Shown: positions 9,766 to 18,301 of the stretch, in pieces
Position numbering within the stretch: the first letter of the stretch is position 1
How the letters are laid out: each line of letters starts with the position of its first letter
Origin: DASTPP01 sp035762175
GTDB lineage: Bacteria > Myxococcota_A > Polyangia > Polyangiales > Polyangiaceae
DNA: 27,140 nt
Direction of reading: 5' to 3'
NCBI GenBank assembly: GCA_035762175.1
Contig: DASTPP010000008.1
Coordinates: 1-27,140, forward strand
Position numbers and translations under genes: made by a program
Notes under the pieces: generated by a model
What the model saw: the letters and a program-made list of their open reading frames with translations, nothing else
The model's database searches: none
Told to the model about the DNA's origin: nothing

Positions 9766-10434
9766 TCAGGTCTTCTTGCGCGGCGCCTTGATGTCGAGCT
9801 TGATGACGACATCATCGCGGATCAAGTCGTTCGGCTTGCCCGCGTAGTTGATGCCGAAGTCTTTTCGGTTGATCGAAAACTCGCTCTTCGCCGTCACCGC
9901 GTCGGCCCCGACCGCCACCGTCGCCGGGAAGGTGATCGTCTTCTTCGCGCCGTGCAGGTCGAGCGTGCCCGTGATGGTGTGGGTCGCGCCCTTCTCGCCG
10001 CCCGCCTTGATCGCGGTCGATTCGAAGGTCGCCTTCGGGTACTTTTGGGTGTCGAAGAAGTCGGGCGAGCCGAGGTGCTTGGTCAGCTTCTCGTCGTCGG
10101 TCTTCATCGAGGTCGTGTCGATCTCGACCTTGATCTTGCTCGACTCGGGCTTGCCGCCGACCAGGTCGATCGTGCCCGAGAAGGTCGGGAACGACCCCTC
10201 GTGCTTGCCCGTCACTTTCGAGCCGACGAACTCGACCTTCGACGCCTGCGGGTCGATCTTCAGCGACTCGCTGCCGGCCATCACGGCCGTGTTGGTCGCC
10301 GCCGCCGTCGTCGTCGCCGTCGCCGCCGGGGCGTCGCCCACCGTGGCCTTCGCCTTGTCTTTCGCCGGGTCTTCGCAGGCGAGCGCGCCCGCCACGAGAA
10401 CTGCCAAACCGACCGCTCGAAGGATCTCGCGCAT
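9766..10434 (-). CDS. YceI-family protein, probable lipoprotein
   Basis: 222 residues. The N-terminus has a hydrophobic export signal (A-V-G-L-A-V-L-V-A-G-A-L-A-C) ending in a Cys that fits a loose lipobox at about residue 20. An Ala/Thr-rich linker follows (to about 52). The YceI-like lipocalin-type beta-barrel then runs to the end: F-V-G-S-K-V-T-G-K-H-E-G, F-S-G-T-I-D-L, L-G-S-P-D-F-F-D, Y-P-K-A-T-F-E-S, G-T-L-D-L-H-G and the final D-D-V-V-I-K-L-D-I. These are the standard YceI segments. YceI proteins bind isoprenoid or other lipids in the periplasm. The start is supported by a purine-rich GAGGGAG about 10 nt upstream. The gene stands alone, convergent with the kinase. Confidence 0.92.
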   Translation of the reverse strand: MREILRAVGLAVLVAGALACEDPAKDKAKATVGDAPAATATTTAAATNTAVMAGSESLKIDPQASKVEFVGSKVTGKHEGSFPTFSGTIDLVGGKPESSKIKVEIDTTSMKTDDEKLTKHLGSPDFFDTQKYPKATFESTAIKAGGEKGATHTITGTLDLHGAKKTITFPATVAVGADAVTAKSEFSINRKDFGINYAGKPNDLIRDDVVIKLDIKAPRKKT

Positions 10435-10490
10435 CGTTTTCGTCTCCCTCTCTTCGGTAGAGGGCGCTGACCTTTGCCCAAGTCCCCCCG

Positions 10491-10535
10491 CGGCGCAAGG
10501 CCCCGCGGCGCAAGGCCCCGCGGCGCAAGGCCCCG
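10491..10535. repeat. 15-bp perfect tandem repeat, three units
   Basis: CGGCGCAAGGCCCCG is repeated without change at 10491, 10506 and 10521, in the gap between prmC and the upstream side of the YceI gene. Exact identity of the three units suggests recent slippage or expansion. Confidence 0.9.
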
Positions 10536-10560
10536 CCGCCCCGGGCCCGCGCCCCGGGCC

Positions 10561-11469
10561 TCAGCGCGCGGGCCAGCGCCCGCTGACCACGCGCTCGCGG
10601 CCGCCGTAGTCGTTCGCGACCTCGACGTCGGCGAAGCCCGCGCGCTCGAAGAGGGCGCGCGCGTCGGCCCCCTGCCCCGTCATGATCTCGAGGGCGAGCA
10701 GCGCGCCCGGGCGCAAGAAGGGCGGCGCGCCGCGCACGACGCGCGCGGCGAGCTCGAGCCCGCTCTCGCCGCCGTCGAGCGCCACGCGCGGCTCGAAGTC
10801 GCGGATGTCCGGGTCGAGCGCGGCGATCTCGCCGCGGGGAATGTACGGCGGGTTGGCCGTCACCAGGTCGTAGCGATCGCGCGCGGGGTCGAGCGGGGCG
10901 TAGAGGTCGCCGACGAGCCAGCGCACGTTCCAGACGGCGCCGAGGCGGAGGGCGTTGTCGCGCGCGACCGCGACGGCGCCCGGCGACAGGTCGGCGCCGT
11001 CGACGCGCCAGGTCGGCCGCTCGCGGGCGAAGGTGACGGCGACGCAGCCCGAGCCCGTGCAGAGGTCGAGGGCGCGGCCGCTCAGCGACCGGTGGCGCGT
11101 GCGCGCGAGCGCCACCTCGACCAGCGTCTCGGTGTCGGGCCGGGGGATGAGCACGCGCCGGTCGACCCGGAAGGGCCGCCCGTAGAACTCGCGCACCCCG
11201 AGCAGGTACGCCACCGGCTCGCGCGCGCGGCGCCGGCGAATGAGCTCGCGGTAGGCGGCGAGCTCGCCCGCCTCGAGCGGGCGCGAGGGGTCGGTCAGGA
11301 TGCGCACCCGGTCGACCTTGAGCACGTGCGCGAGCAAGAGCTCGGCCTCGAGCCGCGCCCCCTCGATGCCCCGCGCCTTGAAGTCGTCGGCCGCCCAGCG
11401 CGCGACGCGCCCCACCGTCCAGGGCTCGGCCGCGGCCCGCCCCCCTTCGCCGCCGGCCCCCTCGCTCAT
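10561..11469 (-). CDS. prmC: Peptide chain release factor N5-glutamine methyltransferase
   Basis: 302 residues. Methylates the Gln of the GGQ motif in release factors RF1/RF2, using S-adenosylmethionine. The helical N-terminal domain (R-L-E-A-E-L-L-L-A-H-V-L) is followed by a segment with R-E-F-Y-G-R-P-F, then the Rossmann methyltransferase domain. That domain has L-D-L-C-T-G-S-G-C (about 133-141, SAM-binding) and the catalytic N-P-P-Y at 206-209. The chosen start (11469) overlaps the stop of the upstream mutase gene in an ATGA, which indicates translational coupling. Although prmC more often follows prfA, here it follows a hexose-phosphate mutase. The longer open frame to 12267 is only antisense-like Arg-rich sequence over the mutase and was not used. 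Confidence 0.96.
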   Translation of the reverse strand: MSEGAGGEGGRAAAEPWTVGRVARWAADDFKARGIEGARLEAELLLAHVLKVDRVRILTDPSRPLEAGELAAYRELIRRRRAREPVAYLLGVREFYGRPFRVDRRVLIPRPDTETLVEVALARTRHRSLSGRALDLCTGSGCVAVTFARERPTWRVDGADLSPGAVAVARDNALRLGAVWNVRWLVGDLYAPLDPARDRYDLVTANPPYIPRGEIAALDPDIRDFEPRVALDGGESGLELAARVVRGAPPFLRPGALLALEIMTGQGADARALFERAGFADVEVANDYGGRERVVSGRWPAR

Positions 11470-12839
11470 TGCAGGCGCGCGAGCTCTTCGGCGAGCGCCG
11501 CCTCGACCTCGGCCCGCAGCGCGTCGCGCCGCGCGTCGCTCTCGGCCTCGAAGCGCAAGACCAGGACGGGCTGCGTGTTCGAGGCGCGCACCAGCCCCCA
11601 GGCCCCGCCGCCGAACAGGATGCGCGCGCCGTCGACGTCGACCACCTCGTGCGTCGCGCCGTAGCGCCGCACGATCGCCTCGACCGCGCGGAACTTGAGC
11701 GCGTCCGGGCAGGGCACCCGCAGCTCGGGCGTCACGCTCGTCGCGGGCACGTCGGCGAGCAGCTCGCGCGGCGACGCGCCCCCCTCGGCGAGCAGCTCGA
11801 CGAAGCGCAGGGCCGCGTAGATGGCGTCGTCGAAGCCGAACCAGCGGTCGGCGAAGAAGAGGTGGCCGCTCATCTCGCCCGCGAGCAGGGCGCCCTCTTC
11901 TTTCATCTTGGTCTTGATGAGAGAGTGCCCGGTCTTCCACAAGATGGGCCGCCCGCCCCGGGCCGCGATGTCGTCGTAGAGCACCTGCGAGCACTTGACC
12001 TCGCCGATGACCGCCGCCCCCGGGCGCTCGCGCAAGAGCCGCCGCGCGAAGAGCAAGAGCAGCCGGTCGCCCCAGAGCACCTCGCCCCGCTCGTCGACGA
12101 CGCCGAGCCGGTCGGCGTCGCCGTCGAAGGCGAGCCCCGCCCGCGCCCCCGACGCCCGCACCCGCCCGACGAGCGCGCGCAGGTTCTCGGGCTGCGTCGG
12201 GTCGGGGTGGTGGTTGGGGAAGCGCCCGTCCATGTCGCAGTAGAGGTACTCGGCCTCGACCCCGCACGCGGCGAAGGCGCGCGCGGCGAGCGGGCCGCCG
12301 GCGCCGTTGCCCGCGTCGAGGACGACCTTGAAGGGCAAGGGCCCCGCGAGCTCGACCCCCGCCTTGAGCGCCGCGACGTAGTCGTCGTCGATGGTCTGCT
12401 CGCGCACCGAGCCCGCCCCCGCCGCGAACCGCCCCGACTCGACGAGCTCGCGCAGGGCGACGATGTCGCGCCCGAAGAAGGGCGCGGGCCCGCGCATCAT
12501 CTTGAAGCCGTTCTCGTCGGGCGGGTTGTGGCTGCCGGTGACCATCACGGCCCCGTCGGTGCGCAGGTGGTGCGCCGCGAAGTAGAGCAAGGGCGAGGGG
12601 CCCACGCCGACGTCGATGACCTCGCAGCCCGAGGCCTCGAGCCCCGCGACGAGCGCCCCGTGCAGCCTCGGGCTCGACAGGCGGCAGTCGCGCGCCACCG
12701 CCACGCGCGCCCGCCCCAGGCTCGCGCCCACCATCGTGCCGAAGCCCCGGCCCAGCGCCTCGGCCAGGGGCGTCGTCAGATCGCGCTCGGCGTGGCCACG
12801 AATGTCATACTCGCGAAAGGCGTGGTGAGGCACCTGCAT
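11466..12839 (-). CDS. Phosphomannomutase/phosphoglucomutase (AlgC/ManB type)
   Basis: 457 residues, the usual length of the alpha-D-phosphohexomutase family. Interconverts hexose 6-phosphates and 1-phosphates to feed nucleotide-sugar synthesis for polysaccharide or LPS. The phosphoserine motif T-G-S-H-N-P has its catalytic Ser at residue 103. The Mg-binding loop D-G-D-A-D-R is at 239-244, the sugar-specificity loop G-E-M-S-G-H is near 320, and the phosphate-binding R-x-S-N-T-Q-P is near the C-terminus (V-R-A-S-N-T-Q-P). The N-terminal F-R-E-Y-D-I-R-G is typical of bifunctional PMM/PGM enzymes. First gene of a two-gene unit with prmC (ATGA overlap). Whether it prefers mannose or glucose phosphate cannot be told from sequence alone. 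Confidence 0.94.
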   Translation of the reverse strand: MQVPHHAFREYDIRGHAERDLTTPLAEALGRGFGTMVGASLGRARVAVARDCRLSSPRLHGALVAGLEASGCEVIDVGVGPSPLLYFAAHHLRTDGAVMVTGSHNPPDENGFKMMRGPAPFFGRDIVALRELVESGRFAAGAGSVREQTIDDDYVAALKAGVELAGPLPFKVVLDAGNGAGGPLAARAFAACGVEAEYLYCDMDGRFPNHHPDPTQPENLRALVGRVRASGARAGLAFDGDADRLGVVDERGEVLWGDRLLLLFARRLLRERPGAAVIGEVKCSQVLYDDIAARGGRPILWKTGHSLIKTKMKEEGALLAGEMSGHLFFADRWFGFDDAIYAALRFVELLAEGGASPRELLADVPATSVTPELRVPCPDALKFRAVEAIVRRYGATHEVVDVDGARILFGGGAWGLVRASNTQPVLVLRFEAESDARRDALRAEVEAALAEELARLQ

Positions 12840-12993
12840 GGGGGTCGCCCGGGCCTTTAGCGCGGATCGCCCCGCCAGTCACCCGCGAGGGCCCGGCCCC
12901 CGGCCCGGGCGCGCCCCCGCCGAGGCGGGCGGCCTCGGGCGCGGCCCTCGGTTCGCGCGTGCGCCGGCCGGCGCGCCCGGTACCCTACGGCGC

Positions 12994-13272
12994 ATGGTCC
13001 TCGTGCGCGTCAGGTTCCGCGACTGGGCGCAGTTCTGGTCGGTCTTCACCCAGGCCGGCGCCGAGCGCCGCCGCGAGCACGGCTCGTCGGGCGTCCGCGT
13101 GCTGCGCGACGCCGACGCGCCGGGCGAGGCGTGGCTGCTCTTCGACTGGGAGCGCGAGCGCTTCGAGCGCTTTCTCGCCGACCCCCTCGTCCGCGAGACG
13201 ATGACGTCGGGCGGCGCGTTGGGCCCGCCCGAGGTGCGCTTCGTCGACCAAGTCGACGAGTTGCCGGCCTGA
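12994..13272 (+). CDS. Small ABM-like (dimeric alpha-beta barrel) protein
   Basis: A 92-residue cytoplasmic protein. The pattern is M-V-L-V-R-V-R-F at the N-terminus, then W-x-x-F-W-S-V-F, a Gly-rich turn with G-V-R-V-L-R-D-A-D-A-P-G-E-A, L-L-F-D-W-E, a helix with F-E-R-F-L-A-D, and a final strand P-E-V-R-F-V-D-Q-V-D-E-L. This is the layout of small antibiotic-biosynthesis-monooxygenase-like/cyclase-like ferredoxin-fold proteins, in which a residue-damage or ligand-binding role is rarely known. The start at 12994 was chosen because family-like sequence begins there; the frame is open upstream but Pro/Arg-rich. It is divergent from the mutase gene. Family fairly likely; function unknown. Confidence 0.75.
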   Translation: MVLVRVRFRDWAQFWSVFTQAGAERRREHGSSGVRVLRDADAPGEAWLLFDWERERFERFLADPLVRETMTSGGALGPPEVRFVDQVDELPA

Positions 13273-13822
13273 GCGCCCCCGCGCGCCGCGCCGGCTTCGC
13301 CCGAGGCCACGACCTCGGGCGGGCGCCTGCGGCCGCCTCGCCCTCTCGGCCAGGGCCGGCCCCGTCGAGGGCGACCCCGCCTCGCCTTCTCGGCCGGGGC
13401 CGGCCCCGTCGGGGGCAACCTCGCCTTCTCGGCCGGGGCCGGCCCCGTCGGGGGCAACCTCGCGCCGCGGCGTCCGACCTTTCGTTACGAGGGTGCTTCG
13501 GCGGGCGCCAGACGCTCGACGCGAACCGACGAGCATGAGCTTTGGGGGCGCAATTTTTTTGTCGGCATCGATCGCAAGGCGGCGTCGAACCCACAACATG
13601 TGGAACGAAGCGCGCCTCGTTCGGCCGAAAGCCTGCGGCGGCTCGCCGGCCGCCGCCCCGCGCCCGGCGAGGCGGGCCGCGCCCGCGGGCGTAACGCGCG
13701 TTCCGCTCCGCGAACGGCCACCCCGCCGGCCCTCGCGCCGCCGCCCTCGCCCCGTCACTTGACCGAGGCCGAAGGCGGGGGCTCGGGCTCATTACCCCCT
13801 ACCCATCGAGGCGCGAAAGCCA
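13273..13822. other. 550-bp intergenic stretch: minisatellite, then an AT-richer promoter region
   Basis: No supported gene. The first part holds a 39-44-bp tandem repeat (separate entry). From about 13475 the base composition drops in GC: a run of seven T at 13554-13560, the small inverted repeat CCACA/TGTGG around ACA at 13591-13603, and several A-rich patches. This is the likely control region of the metacaspase-like gene that starts at 13823. No clear -35/-10 pair or sigma-54 site can be assigned. Confidence 0.5.
13337..13458. repeat. 39-bp tandem repeat, three units
   Basis: Units start at 13337 (44 bp, diverged), 13381 (39 bp) and 13420 (39 bp). The second and third are identical. Each contains CGGCC-GGGCCGGCCCCGTC, itself an inverted repeat (GGCC-rich). 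The exact pair points to recent duplication. It lies between the ABM-like gene and the metacaspase-like gene, at the left border of the accessory region. Confidence 0.88.
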
Positions 13823-15631
13823 ATGCCCTTTTTCGTCTATCTCGTCGAGAACAAGTCGGGCCAAGAAGTCACCTTCGAGCTAAACCACGCGAAGGCATAC
13901 CTGTTCGGCGGCACGGTCAAGCTCAACGACCCGCGCGACGACGCCACCGCCTTCCTCGCGCGAGACATGGACGACCTCGTGCTCGCCAACGAGCTCTTCG
14001 AAGAGGTGGGCCGGTCGAGCTTGCAGGTCAGCACGAACGCCAAAGACCCTTGGCCCATCCCGCCCGTCATGGCGAGAAAGATGTTCTGGTCGACCCATGT
14101 CCCCCGGGGCCTGCTCACCGCCGAGCCGTTCAAGGCCGACAAGCTCGCCGACTACCTCAAGAGGCACCGCGACCAAGCCAAGGCCTCCCGCTACGAGGTA
14201 CTTTCGGTCCGGGGGCTGTGTAGCAACGGCCACGCCCCGAAGCGCAACGGGCCGGCCTTCCACCTCGGCGATCGCTCGGCCTTCCTCTGGAGGGGCCAGC
14301 TCACCGTGCCCGCCCGCGAGCGCGTGCTGCTCGCCGCCGACGAGTCCGTCGACCCGCGCTGGCTCATCATGCCGCGCACGGGGCAGCCGAACGCCGCCAT
14401 CGCGATCACCCGCCTCTTCGCCGACCCGCCGCTGCCCGACCCTTCGACCTTCGACTGGGCGGTCGTGCCCTTCAGCCTGGGCGCCGACGAGATCACCGAC
14501 GACACCCGCCTGTTCGAGTACAAGTCGCGGCTGCTCCAAGACATCAGCCTGCTCGCCGCCGAGCTGGGCGACCTGGCCCGCCGGAAGGGCGAGCGGGTGA
14601 GCCACTCGACGCCCCCCCCGCCCTTCGCGTCGTCGGGGTCCGCGCCGCGCGCGCACGGCCGGGGGCCCGGGGCCAGCGCCCGCGCGCCCAGGGGCCTCGC
14701 GCTCTGCATCGGCCTCGACGCCCTCGACCCCGGCCGCTACACGAGAAACGGCCGCCCCTGGGAAGGCACCACCGAGTCGGCCGAGCGGGACGCGCGGGCC
14801 ATGGCCCGGCTCGCCGAAGAGCAAGGCTTCGACGCCACCCTTCTCCTCGGCGACGGGGCGACGCGCGCCGACGTCCTCGCCCGCGTCAGGGCCGACGTCG
14901 CGTCGCTCGACGACGGCGACTTCTACCTGCTCACCTTCTCGGGCCACGGCGTGCGCGTCAATCGCGCGGCGGGCGCGCGCTGGGACCCCGACGGCAAGGA
15001 CGAGGCCTGGTGCCTCTTCGACCGCCACCTGATCGACGACGACCTCTACGACGCGCTCGCCGGCGCCCGGCCGGGGCTACGCATCTGGGTGCTCTCTGAC
15101 AGCTGTTACAGCGGCACCATGCTCGACCGACGCGCCGGCGCCCCGGCCGCCCTCGCGCTGGGCACGGCGCCGCCGGCGGCGGACCTCGCGGCGAGCGAGC
15201 CGCCGGTGGTCGAATTGCGGAGCGAGCCAGCCGAGGCAACCAAGCACGAAAGGGTGCGGCCCTTTCTTTTCGGGCTGTCCGCCTCGCCGCGCCGCGCCCT
15301 CTTCGCCCGCGCCCCGGCCGAAGCCGCCGGCGGGGCGGGGGCCACGCCCGACCCCGCCGGCGTCATCCGCGCGCCGACCTTTTACTTTGGCGCGAGTCAG
15401 GACGACCAGACCACGAAGGACGGCCCCCCGGGCGGCTACAGCCTGTTCACGCGCTGCCTGCTTCACACCTGGAGAGCCTGGAAGGCCCAGCCCAAGCTGA
15501 CGGGCTACAAAGACTTCGCCCAGGCCGTGGCCAATCACGTCAGCGCCGTGCCCGGCAACGCGCAGGCCCCGAACTTCTACTGGCTCGACGAGGCGAACGT
15601 GTTCGCCGACCAGCGGCCCTTCACGATCTAG
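13823..15631 (+). CDS. Metacaspase-like (peptidase C14) protein with unknown N-terminal domain
   Basis: 602 residues. The C-terminal part (about 290-602) is a caspase-fold protease. It starts G-L-A-L-C-I-G-L-D-A-L-D-P and has an insertion W-E-G-T-T-E-S-A-E-R-D-A-R-A-M. The catalytic His is in F-S-G-H-G-V-R-V (H375) and the catalytic Cys in S-D-S-C-Y-S-G-T-M (C428). A late strand has F-Y-F-G-A-S-Q-D-D-Q and Y-S-L-F-T. This is the pattern of bacterial metacaspases/orthocaspases, which cut after basic residues. Residues 1-255 match nothing I know: a compact mixed alpha/beta region with no signal peptide or membrane segment. A Pro/Ser/Gly-rich linker (about 262-290) joins the halves. It is followed 53 bp later by a TPR-CHAT gene on the same strand, so an operon is likely. 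The catalytic dyad looks intact. Confidence 0.9.
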   Translation: MPFFVYLVENKSGQEVTFELNHAKAYLFGGTVKLNDPRDDATAFLARDMDDLVLANELFEEVGRSSLQVSTNAKDPWPIPPVMARKMFWSTHVPRGLLTAEPFKADKLADYLKRHRDQAKASRYEVLSVRGLCSNGHAPKRNGPAFHLGDRSAFLWRGQLTVPARERVLLAADESVDPRWLIMPRTGQPNAAIAITRLFADPPLPDPSTFDWAVVPFSLGADEITDDTRLFEYKSRLLQDISLLAAELGDLARRKGERVSHSTPPPPFASSGSAPRAHGRGPGASARAPRGLALCIGLDALDPGRYTRNGRPWEGTTESAERDARAMARLAEEQGFDATLLLGDGATRADVLARVRADVASLDDGDFYLLTFSGHGVRVNRAAGARWDPDGKDEAWCLFDRHLIDDDLYDALAGARPGLRIWVLSDSCYSGTMLDRRAGAPAALALGTAPPAADLAASEPPVVELRSEPAEATKHERVRPFLFGLSASPRRALFARAPAEAAGGAGATPDPAGVIRAPTFYFGASQDDQTTKDGPPGGYSLFTRCLLHTWRAWKAQPKLTGYKDFAQAVANHVSAVPGNAQAPNFYWLDEANVFADQRPFTI

Positions 15632-15648
15632 CGAGGCGCGCCGCCCGA

Positions 15649-15672
15649 CCACGGCCACGGCCACGGCCACGA
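15649..15672 (+). repeat. Hexamer repeat just upstream of the TPR-CHAT gene
   Basis: CCACGG is repeated three times and followed by CCACGA, directly before the AGAGG-type ribosome binding site (15672-15676) of the gene starting at 15685. Copy-number change here would alter spacing in the leader only, not the protein. Confidence 0.7.
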
Positions 15673-15684
15673 GAGGCAGACACC

Positions 15685-18096
15685 ATGCGAGTAGCTCGGC
15701 CGCTCCGACGTTTGATGGTGGCGGCCCTTCGCCGGGGGTGGCGAGATGGTACGCGAGCGGCCGCCCCGCTGCTGCTGCTCCTGCCGGCGGCGACTGACTC
15801 CTGCGCGAAGAACCGCGACTCGTGCGCCGCCGCGTCTGCGCGCGAGGCCTGGCCCGAAGCCCAGCGCCTTTGCGCCGACGAATACCGACGCGCGCCGACC
15901 CCCCGGGCCGCCCTCGACCTCTGTCGGGCGACGCTCAAGGCCGGCGGCGCCCCAGACCTCTGCGACAAGGTGATCGGCGCGCTCGCCGAGGGCCCCTGGG
16001 CGGCCGAGGCCGACCAGCTCTTGGGCCACGCGGCCATGCGCAAGAACGCCCCGGGGCGAGCCCGCCAGCACTTCGAGCGCGCCCTCGCCTGGCACGAGCG
16101 GGCCGCAGACTGGGCCGGGCTCGCGCGCGACGCCCAAGGCCTGGCCGGCGTCGCCAAGCTCGAGGGCGAGTACGGCGAGGCCGTGCGCTGGCTCGACAAG
16201 GCGATCGAGGCCGCCGATCGGTCGGGCAACCACCGCCTGCGCTCCCACATGCAGATCGTGCGGGGCGACGTCCTGCGCGCCGGCGGCGACTACGACGAGG
16301 CCCAGCGCGCCTTCGGCGCGGCCTTGCGCCTGGCGTCGACGCCGCAAGACCGCGCGTGGCTGCTCTTCAAGCACGGCCTGCTGCACCTGGTGAGTGGCAG
16401 CCATGTCCTGGCCGAGCAGACGCTGCGAGAGGCGCTCACGCTGGCCGTCCAGTCCGGCGACCACGATCTGGCGAGCGCCTGCCGCCTGAACCTGGGCTGG
16501 CTCGCGCGCCAGGCCGGCGATCTCGACCGAGCCGACGAGGCGTTCGCCTCCGCCGCAGGCGCCTCCGCCGCGAGCGCCGACGCCCCCGTTGCCATTCCCT
16601 ACAACCGTGGGCTCATCGAGGCCGAGCGCGGCGACCGCGACCGCCCGGGCGACCCCGCGCGCGCGGCGGCCCACTGGGAGCGCGCGGCCGCCTACCTCGC
16701 CGAGGCCGAGCGGGCCGGCCCCTCGGGCGCTTGGGCCCTCTTCGTGCCCTACGAGGCGGGCAAGGTCTTCGAGCGGCTCGGCCGGCGCGACCAGGCGAAG
16801 GCGGCGTACCAGCGCTCCATCGCGGCGGTCGAGCGGCTGCGCGACCGCGCCGGCACGCTGGCGGCGCACGTGGTCGCGGCGCACCGGCTGCCGCACGAGC
16901 GCTTGATCGGGCTCTTCGCCCGCGAGGGCGACTGGCGCGGGGTGCTCGCGGTCGTGCTCTCGCTCGACCTGAGCATGGTGCTGGCCACCGAGGCGCCCTC
17001 GCCCGAGCTCTCGCCCGACGGCAGCCCCATCCGGCCGGCGGGCGTTCGCGCCCAGGCGCTGCCGGCGCGGTGGCCCGCGGGCGATTGGGCCGGCGAGGGC
17101 GCGTCCGGGCCGGCCGACGTCGCGCGGGCGCTCGAGGCCTGGCGCGGCCGCCAGCTCGTCGTGCTCGCGCCGGGCGGCGACCGCGCCGACGCCGCGGACG
17201 GCCGGATGTGGCGGCTCGAGGTGGTCGACGGCGAGGTGCGGGGGGTCGACGCCGGCCCGATCGATTGCCTCGAGCGCCTCGCGTCGCGCCTCGAGGCCCA
17301 CCTCGACGACCGCGAGGCCGCGAGGGCGCTCGGGCAGGCGCTAGTGCCGGCGTCCTTCGCCGGCGGCACCGTCGACCTGCTCTTGCTCGGCCCCGTCGCG
17401 CGCGCCCCGCTCGGCGCCTTGCGGCGGGGCGACGCGCTCGTGTCGGCCACGACGCCGCTCGCGCGCGTGCTCGGGCTGCGGGCGTGGGCGGGCCGGGGCG
17501 GCGACCGGCCCGCCCGCGGGGCCGTGGTGCTCGGCGACCCGCTCGGCAACCTGCCCGCGGCCGCCCAGGAGGCGGCGCTGGTCGCGGCGCGCCTCGGCAC
17601 CGACGCCCGGCTCGGGCCCTCGGCCGATCGGGGCGCGCTCGCGTCGGCCGAGGGCGCCGCGCTCTTGCACCTCGCCTCGCACGCCGCCGACGGCATCGAC
17701 GGCCCGGCGTTGCGGCTTTCGGGGGGCGATCTGCGGGCGCAAGACATCTTCGAGCTCCGCCCGACGGCGCGCCTGGTGGTGCTCTCGAGCTGCGCCTCGG
17801 CGACCTCGCGCGACGGCTCCGGCTGGGGCTCGCTCGCCGCGGCCTTTCTGGGGGCCGGGGCCGAGGCCGTGGTGGCGACGCAGTGGTCGGTCAACGACGC
17901 GAGCACCGCGCGCGTCATCGAGGCGCTCTACGACGACGCCCCCGCCCGCGACGTCTTTCGCGACCCGGCCGCGGCCCTCGCCGCCGCGCAAGCCCAGGTC
18001 GCAGGGCGGGTGCCGGCGTCGACCTGGGCGGCCTTCACCGTGGTGCGGGCACCGCCGCGCGTCTCCGCGGAGGCGGGCGGGGGGGGCGGGCGCTGA
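15685..18096 (+). CDS. TPR-CHAT domain protein (caspase-fold protease candidate)
   Basis: 803 residues. The N-terminus has basic residues then a short hydrophobic stretch (A-P-L-L-L-L-L-P-A-A, about 28-37) followed by cysteines, so it could be exported or anchored; a perfect lipobox is not seen. Residues about 60-400 are helical TPR-like repeats (for example G-E-Y-G-E-A-V-R-W-L-D-K-A-I-E-A-A). The CHAT domain (about 560-800) carries the catalytic His in H-L-A-S-H-A (H666) and the Cys in L-S-S-C-A-S-A (C703), with G-W-G-S-L-A-A-A-F and A-V-V-A-T-Q-W-S-V-N-D afterwards, as in CHAT/separase-related proteases. A likely Shine-Dalgarno (AGAGG) precedes the ATG. It follows the metacaspase-like gene by 53 bp. 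TPR-CHAT proteins act as proteolytic effectors or regulators, for example Craspase and gasdermin-activating CHAT proteases. Its target here is unknown. Confidence 0.9.
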   Translation: MRVARPLRRLMVAALRRGWRDGTRAAAPLLLLLPAATDSCAKNRDSCAAASAREAWPEAQRLCADEYRRAPTPRAALDLCRATLKAGGAPDLCDKVIGALAEGPWAAEADQLLGHAAMRKNAPGRARQHFERALAWHERAADWAGLARDAQGLAGVAKLEGEYGEAVRWLDKAIEAADRSGNHRLRSHMQIVRGDVLRAGGDYDEAQRAFGAALRLASTPQDRAWLLFKHGLLHLVSGSHVLAEQTLREALTLAVQSGDHDLASACRLNLGWLARQAGDLDRADEAFASAAGASAASADAPVAIPYNRGLIEAERGDRDRPGDPARAAAHWERAAAYLAEAERAGPSGAWALFVPYEAGKVFERLGRRDQAKAAYQRSIAAVERLRDRAGTLAAHVVAAHRLPHERLIGLFAREGDWRGVLAVVLSLDLSMVLATEAPSPELSPDGSPIRPAGVRAQALPARWPAGDWAGEGASGPADVARALEAWRGRQLVVLAPGGDRADAADGRMWRLEVVDGEVRGVDAGPIDCLERLASRLEAHLDDREAARALGQALVPASFAGGTVDLLLLGPVARAPLGALRRGDALVSATTPLARVLGLRAWAGRGGDRPARGAVVLGDPLGNLPAAAQEAALVAARLGTDARLGPSADRGALASAEGAALLHLASHAADGIDGPALRLSGGDLRAQDIFELRPTARLVVLSSCASATSRDGSGWGSLAAAFLGAGAEAVVATQWSVNDASTARVIEALYDDAPARDVFRDPAAALAAAQAQVAGRVPASTWAAFTVVRAPPRVSAEAGGGGGR

Positions 18097-18102
18097 CGAG
18101 GG

Positions 18103-18131
18103 CCCCGGCCGCGCCCGGACGCCGGCCGGGG
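18103..18131 (+). terminator. Hairpin after the TPR-CHAT gene
   Basis: CCCCGGCC (18103-18110) pairs with GGCCGGGG (18124-18131), extended by one G-C pair, 6 nt after the stop codon. There is no T run, so it is a candidate terminator only. Confidence 0.4.
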
Positions 18132-18186
18132 TGGCCGGCCGCCCGCGAAGCGCACGAAGAAAGAATAATTGTTGTCGTCTGCCCGG

Positions 18187-18233
18187 GCCCTCGAGCGCCT
18201 TAGTGGTGGCCCGCGGGGGTGGCGCTCGAGGGC
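18187..18233. promoter_or_regulatory. 13-bp inverted repeat upstream of the FHA activator gene
   Basis: GCCCTCGAGCGCC at 18187-18199 and its exact complement GGCGCTCGAGGGC at 18221-18233, with a 21-nt loop. The arms are perfect and unlike the neighbouring sequence. They could be a terminator stem or a pair of binding sites for a regulator; each arm holds a CTCGAG core, and the right arm runs straight into the first CACTCGAA motif. Confidence 0.55.
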
Positions 18234-18301
18234 ACTCGAACGCACCGGGCGGGGGCGCGGGGCGACGCCGCTGCGCGAACACTCGAATCTTATCACTCGA
18301 A
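18233..18301 (+). promoter_or_regulatory. CACTCGAA motif, three copies, with an AT-rich box
   Basis: CACTCGAA occurs at 18233-18240, 18280-18287 and 18294-18301. The last two are 14 bp apart. The AT-rich sequence ATTATAC follows directly. Three identical octamers within 69 bp upstream of a regulator gene suggest direct-repeat binding sites or promoter parts; the factor is unknown. Confidence 0.45.

Noticed and set aside
10561..12267. 568-residue prmC fusion to an upstream part
   Set aside because: The part upstream of 11469 is antisense-like frame over the mutase; prmC is complete from 11469 and its start overlaps the mutase stop.
13273..13822. tRNA or small RNA gene in the gap
   Set aside because: No cloverleaf or T-arm signature was found; the T7 run at 13554 has no convincing hairpin before it.
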